This document shows, one piece after another, positions 59,060 through 64,000 of a stretch of 64,000 nt of DNA (its first letter is position 1; every line of letters starts with the position of its first letter). The notes beneath the pieces were generated by a model, which was not told the origin of the DNA, made no database searches, and saw only the letters and a program-made list of their open reading frames with translations. The stretch comes from Gnetum montanum (taxonomy: Eukaryota; Streptophyta; Gnetopsida; Gnetales; Gnetaceae): positions 54,949 through 118,948 of the forward strand of contig MNCI01013764.1 of the NCBI GenBank assembly GCA_015680685.1, written 5' to 3'. Made by a program: the position numbers and the translations under genes.

Positions 59060-60673
59060 TTTTCAATTTAAACAAAAGGGTCAGCTGTTGCGCTATGACC
59101 CTTCACCTGTTCCACCATCTCTTGCTTCAGTAGGTCCTATGTTTTCACCTAGATCCTACACCATAAAAGAATAGATTAGTTAGCTAAAGCCGTAGTAAAG
59201 ACTCCAACGAAATAAATTATCACTACGTTGAAGGATAACTGACCTGAGACAGTCCCGCATGAGTTTCGGGAGGTATCCGATCTAGTCCTGCTACCAGGTG
59301 TTGTAAGATCTCCTCTTCCATGATGTCAGCCCAATTCCTATCACCCAAGTCAACGCTTGTAGCAACTTTCTCCTTCTCTACGGATGTCCATCTTGGGGGT
59401 CCAAGAGAAAAGACAGTAGTGGTGGTCTCACCCGTAGGAAAGGTCACTTCTCTTTCGGGGGACTCACTAACTGTCACCTATTGCATGAACCTGTCGTAAG
59501 TCCCAGAAGTGCCAATAATATCAAAGAATACCTTGTGAGTATGCAACTTGACTGAGGCATCCCTGTATTGGTTACGATAGGTGGCATGCTCTAACTTCTA
59601 CATATGCTTATGGTTTTTCTACGTCTACCCCCATTCATAAACCTTGGCACTGTAATCTTTCCAGTCTTGGTTCTTCTGGGCTAACAAGTTCATCTGCATG
59701 CACTGCTCTATTATCTTACGGGTGGCCTCATTGTTGCACTGCATGGCCAACCAGTACCTCACGTAGTCAATGACAGCCATGCACCAACTTTCATCATTGG
59801 TGTCTTAGGCCAACAGGAATTTGTTGCTAGAACGGAGATCTCCTACCTTAGCAATCAGGTTGGCCTTCTCCTTCTCAAGCTTCTAGACCCATTTTCAGAG
59901 GTGTTCATTCACGCACCTGCATTCCCACAAGGAGCATGCTGAGTACAAAGCACATTAGCTTGTCTTCTCGTATATGCGACAAGGTACTTCGGTCACTTTC
60001 GATGGAAATGCAGGCATGACATTGACCTTAACCACCTTCTTAGGGTCCCACTTGAGATGAGAAGCTGCCAACCATGCATAAAAAATGCATTAGTCACAGA
60101 GGTGTAGTGAATGCAACAACAATGTAGAGTATAGCATAGCATTTTAACCTACCCACTTTTGGGTCAACCTGCCTTACACGATCGATCATGTCATTGACTA
60201 CTCCTTCCATAAAGGTAAATTTCTCAGGGGTTTCAGTCCATGGTCACAAGTGGAACGAGGATGGGCCAGGGGTGTCCATAGTGGTATCAGCTGCACAGTA
60301 AAACATGTTAGTTAAAATGGAGAGAAACATAATAGGGCTGATGAATAGCATAAATGAAAGTGTAAACCTCCTACCTAGCAAACCCTCAGGGGTGATAGCG
60401 GGGGGTCACCCATCAGCACATTGTCAAATATGTGATCAAACTCACCAACATCCAAATGGAGCCCCTCTCCTTCTAGTTGATCAAATAACGTAGTGACATC
60501 CTCAATGCTCATGTGCCCCTCTGGCATTGAGCTACTCTCTACTAAAGGGTCATCAGCAGGGGTCTCATCCTGGTTGCCAAGGGCCTCTTCGTCATTGGTT
60601 GGGCCCCTTTCTTTGTTGACAGGGGTCTCCTCCTCCTCCTCCTCTTCATCAGCGGAGACCTGTTCCTCACTAG

Positions 60674-60977
60674 NNNNNNNNNNNNNNNNNNNNNNNNNNN
60701 NNNNNNNNNNNNNNNNNNNNNNNNNNNNNNNNNNNNNNNNNNNNNNNNNNNNNNNNNNNNNNNNNNNNNNNNNNNNNNNNNNNNNNNNNNNNNNNNNNNN
60801 NNNNNNNNNNNNNNNNNNNNNNNNNNNNNNNNNNNNNNNNNNNNNNNNNNNNNNNNNNNNNNNNNNNNNNNNNNNNNNNNNNNNNNNNNNNNNNNNNNNN
60901 NNNNNNNNNNNNNNNNNNNNNNNNNNNNNNNNNNNNNNNNNNNNNNNNNNNNNNNNNNNNNNNNNNNNNNNNNNNNN
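60674..60977. other. Assembly gap (304 N)
   Basis: It lies inside the antisense gene. Both sides read in the same (minus) direction. Confidence 0.95.
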
Positions 60978-62802
60978 CTCAATCCCAATGATTTTTCCTT
61001 GGGACAATAGCTTGGGGAAGGCACAAGCACAAAAGATAGGGTAAATCATTTTGGCCACCCATAGCTTCGCTTTCTCCATAAAAATCCATTTTCAGTCCTT
61101 GGCAGCCCCTAGCCACCCCTCGATGTCCTCCTGATTATGCGCATCCCTCTTGGATTTTTCCCCCATGGGGAGACCATCAGAGGGAATGCCGAAAAGGTCC
61201 ACGAATAATTGATCATTGACATCAAGCACTACGCGCACACCATGAACAGGTGTGCGGAAGCGGTTTGCCTTTTCAGAGAAGGAGTTGGCTAGGGAAAGCG
61301 TCTCCGCAGGTGGGACACTCGAGTTAACTGTCAAAAACAAGTCCATAAGCCCAGCCTCCTAAAGGTTATGGACCAGCGTGGTTGGGGCCCCATTGTAGAG
61401 CCAGCACTGGATCTCCTCCACCTCCTTTTACTTAAAGAAAAGGTTGGTCTCATCGTGCTTGGAGATAATTACAGTCACCTCCTGGGCTTTCTTCACTGAT
61501 AAAACAATTCATAAATAGAAAAACAAAAACAAAAAGAGAAAGAGGGTTAGCGAAATGCAAACACTACTCAAGAATTTAGCAATGAATTTACACTTTAGCG
61601 TACTAGATTTGAACGACATGGGAAATGGTGGAAGATCCACCAAAACATCTTTGATAGTGAGTGGCTTGAGGGATGCCTATTCCCTATCCAACCAACTAGC
61701 TTCTTTACATTTCCCATAAAATTGGGAATACCGGGTTGGGTAGGTTTTGAACTCACCTCCAAACTAGCCTATCACACCAGTGCGCACATTTCCAGTGGAG
61801 GAACACTCCCATAGGATCATTTGTGCAAATTAAAAAGCATCTGTGTCACCATGAAGACCACTCTTATCAATGAAAAACTTGGTAACAAAAAAATGATGAA
61901 CATATACATTGTTAATACATGTGTTCAGCATAACATGCATTACACGATGAAATACCTTCGTAGAACTCACCCATCGACATAGTAAACGGTTCCAGGTGGG
62001 TTTAGAAAGCGGGTACCCACATGGCAGGCAACAAACAATGTATTGTATAAGTAGTAGCACTTATACTCAAACATCTCCCAAATCCAACTTAAGTGCCTCA
62101 GGCCTTTTGTACATTGGTTGGAACCTTCTTCCTACTTGCCCTCGATTGACCCATCAATCAAAAATTTTAGAATACCTCGGTATGCCCCAGGCAATAGGGT
62201 TTCTATTATTGCAGCTATTGTCTTCGTCAACAAGTATAACCAAACAATCACACTAAAGTGCTAGAGGAGAAACTATAGGAAGTCTTGTGCACCCTCTCAA
62301 AACCAGATCGCCTACCGCTCCACACATGCATGGGGAGGAGGAACATTAGCCACCGGTTCACTTAGGCAGCACTAAACCTTACAACATACGACCACACTGC
62401 AATAAAAGACATTACAGAGTGCGAAAAGTAAGGGTTTACTATGCTACAACCGTTCCAACTATAAGTCAGCTGTACAAAATAACTCGCATTGTACTACATT
62501 AATCACGTCTCCTATTTCTCAAATCATACATAATTTCAAAACACTCTTAAAGGTAGCATGCTACGCTAGCCATGCGCTAAGTTGTGCAGGCTCGCCCAAA
62601 CCCCCATGATAAGGCAGTCGCAACAATGACGGCCATAGCGATACTGCATGCGGCTATAGTGTAACATTCGTATAGATGCTATGGCCAACCAACAACGGTG
62701 GCAGCGTAGCAGCCAAAATGGTGGCCAAAATGATGGCAAAAGAACGCATATTTCAACAATAACAATTGTAGAAATCTGAACAAAAAGGCAATATAGGAAC
62801 TT

Positions 62803-62809
62803 ACCGAGC
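62803..62809 (-). other. Predicted 5' splice site
   Basis: The minus strand reads CTCGGTAAGT, a full consensus donor at the point where the reading frame after MAPKGK stops being continuous. Confidence 0.5.
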
Positions 62810-63030
62810 AGACAGAGTCTCCTCCCACACTACAACGCACACCTGAGTTAGGGGCCCCAAAGTGTCCTTGATTTCATCCACTTTAGTGAGCCCTCAATTC
62901 TTACATTTGCCTTTGGGTGCCATTGTTTCCCTTGCAGATGTTGTCGGTTGCTACGCTATGCTGTTTCGCTTTCTCTTGGTACAATCGCACTACGCTCTCG
63001 ATGTGGGCTTTGAACTCTAACAACGAAAAT

Positions 63031-63096
63031 GACAAGTTTACCAAGGGTAAACCCCTATTTATAGCTGATGCAGTGAAAAGAACTTGTCATTTTCAC
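63031..63096 (-). promoter_or_regulatory. Promoter of the antisense gene: TATA box inside an inverted repeat
   Basis: CTATAAATAG (minus, 63055-63064) is flanked by GAAAATGACAAGTT (63025-63038) and AACTTGTCATTTTC (63082-63096), a 14-bp inverted repeat. GTTTACC / GGTAAAC forms a second small palindrome beside it. Confidence 0.65.
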
Positions 63097-63157
63097 ACCC
63101 CGAGTAATGTGGGATCCCCTGTGTAGCGTAGTACTGGCATGTCATAAATTTGTGATA

Positions 63158-63284
63158 GCGTAGCATTCCTATGTGTGAATAGGTGGGCCCAACCAAAAAT
63201 TTTGCCTCACCTTAAATTANCAGCGTAGCATTCCTATGCGTGAATAGGTGGGCCCAACCAAAAATTTTGCCTCACCTTAAATTA
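63158..63284. other. Near-identical ~62-bp duplication around a single N
   Basis: The two copies flank the N at 63220 and differ at one clear site (tatgtgtg versus tatgcgtg). Unmerged contig ends, perhaps from two haplotypes, are the simplest cause. Confidence 0.85.
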
Positions 63285-63317
63285 GAAACCTACCTATGCC
63301 AAGCCTGTACACCATAG

Positions 63318-63495
63318 TCTGCAAAGACCTTAAACTAGCAACCTCATCTAAAAATGTACCATGGTCTGCAAAGACCTTAAACTAGTAACATTACCTTTTT
63401 ACAACCTATTAACGGTCCACCACGACCTTAAACTGGCAGACCTAGCATTAGTTGCATATTCAAATCCACTTACGGTCTGTCAAGACCTTAAACTA
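63318..63495 (+). repeat. Array of four hairpin-plus-TTAAACTAG units
   Basis: GGTCTGCAAAGACCTTAAACTAG and variants start near 63318, 63364, 63415 and 63474. GGTCT and AGACC can pair across a 4-base loop. The motif is the same as at 4019-4230, here on the plus strand with element 3. Confidence 0.75.
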
Positions 63496-63649
63496 GTAAT
63501 CTGTGAATGTAGCCGAATGTTTGACAATCACTGCATGTTTCATTATATTTACTATTATGCACCATAGCTTCAACCAGGTATCACTTGACCAAGCTTCTTC
63601 TTATAATGGCAAGTTGAATAAGATGGCCATGCAACATGATCTATACTAA

Positions 63650-64000
63650 CTATTGACTTTAACGGGTCCTCGTGGCAAGCTTGTAAGATACCTGAACCTA
63701 GAGTCGATAAACTAGGATGCATCAACTGATAAGACTGTAGCGTCCCTGGAAACCTCCCTAGACTAGCCCAAACACTTGGTCCAAGCCTTAGACTTAGAGG
63801 TCAGGGATGTGATTAAGGATCCTCTCATTGAAGCATTGACAACAACATCCAAAGGGGAAATGAAAACGCTAAAACTAAGTTTCCTCCTAGATCAACAAAT
63901 GCAAAAAGATGTATCCAGAGTCCTTCAAGACAATGTTAAAGTATTTGCATGGTCTTACAATGACATGCTGGGCTTAGACCCACGTCTAATACAACATAAC
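63650..64000 (+). pseudogene. Pre-RT and start of gypsy RT, cut by window end
   Basis: The plus frame reads TLTGPRGKLVRYLNLES, a stop, and further on VLQDNVKVFAWSYNDMLGLDP. VFAWSY.DM.G.DP is the conserved lead-in to RT in plant gypsy elements. The RT core would lie beyond 64000. Two stops are seen, so the copy is probably dead. Confidence 0.75.

Larger units (their letters stand above)
59060..62923 (-). pseudogene. Antisense gene of element 3: transposon-type domain, acidic stretch, coiled coil
   Basis: The likely start is the ATG at 62921-62923 (MAPKGKCKN), 132 bases past a TATA box. Exon 1 ends at about 62805 in a consensus donor (CG/GTAAGT). Another acceptor (TGTGCAG) is visible near 60291. 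The frame at 61092-61346 contains TPVHGVRVVLDVNDQLFVDLFGIPSDG, resembling the PF20167 plant transposon domain, and continues with WVAKMIYPIFCACAFPK. Past the gap comes an Asp/Glu run (60600-60660), then a long Lys/Glu/Leu-rich region with WADIMEEEIL near the end (59223-59477). Stops and frameshifts are present. The function is unknown; similar modules lie in elements 2 and 4. Confidence 0.6.
55444..64000 (+). mobile_element. Element 3: gag, protease, antisense gene, start of RT
   Basis: This is the most complete copy of the element 1 family in the window. On the plus strand: gag (55444-57650), protease (57650-58577), GGCC-type repeats (58780-58920), a minus-strand gene (62923 to about 59060), the TTAAACTAG array (63318-63495), then the pre-RT region and first RT motif (63650 on). 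The window ends before the RT core. The 5' LTR and primer site are missing. A 304-base gap lies at 60674-60977. Confidence 0.7.

Overview
The window looks like intergenic nuclear DNA from a plant with a very large, repeat-filled genome. A gymnosperm is my best guess, with low confidence. I see no intact host gene. The evidence is a nested stack of decayed LTR retrotransposons, an endogenous pararetrovirus, fragments of plant genes (a CCR4-type nuclease, a DUF247 protein), a 5S rRNA-like piece, low GC almost everywhere, and premature stops that sit mainly at glutamine codons.

Layout. 1-9761: a CCR4-type nuclease pseudogene (minus strand) is split by a Ty3/gypsy-type element (element 1, 1382-9652, minus). 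That element keeps LTRs, a primer-site motif, gag and protease but has no RT or integrase. 9762-12188: AT-rich spacer with a 5S rRNA-like fragment and short tandem arrays. 12189-16480: element 2 (minus), with a 789-bp LTR and a long broken ORF for a plant transposon-type domain plus coiled coil. 17187-24481: a LARD-like element (minus) with two ~3.1-kb LTRs around only ~1 kb, which holds an open 176-codon frame. 24482-28440: AT-rich DNA with a solo LTR and a perfect TTCAT target duplication. 28440-41814: a plus-strand gypsy element whose integrase is cut in two by a caulimovirid-like endogenous virus (33688-41255). The virus carries an inverted duplication and a repeated RNase H start. 42071-48370: element 4 (plus), of element 1's family, with gag, protease and a convergent antisense coiled-coil ORF; it contains assembly gaps and a small contig that is probably reversed. 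48418-51800: LTR and internal remnants of a minus copy. 51800-53100: a GC-rich island with a DUF247 gene fragment. 53437-55335: LTR-like sequence. 55444-64000: element 3 (plus), with gag, protease, a large antisense gene with its own TATA box and intron, then the start of RT at the window edge.

How it fits together. Elements 1, 3 and 4 are one family. Its gag-protease is followed, on the opposite strand, by a module with a PF20167-like domain, acidic stretch and coiled coil. In element 1 the module is absent between the same two sequence landmarks. Short hairpin-plus-TTAAACTAG units recur in and around these elements. That convergent module and the dispersed motif are the most interesting signals. 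The nested virus, the glutamine-position stops and the scaffold errors are the best-supported secondary ones.
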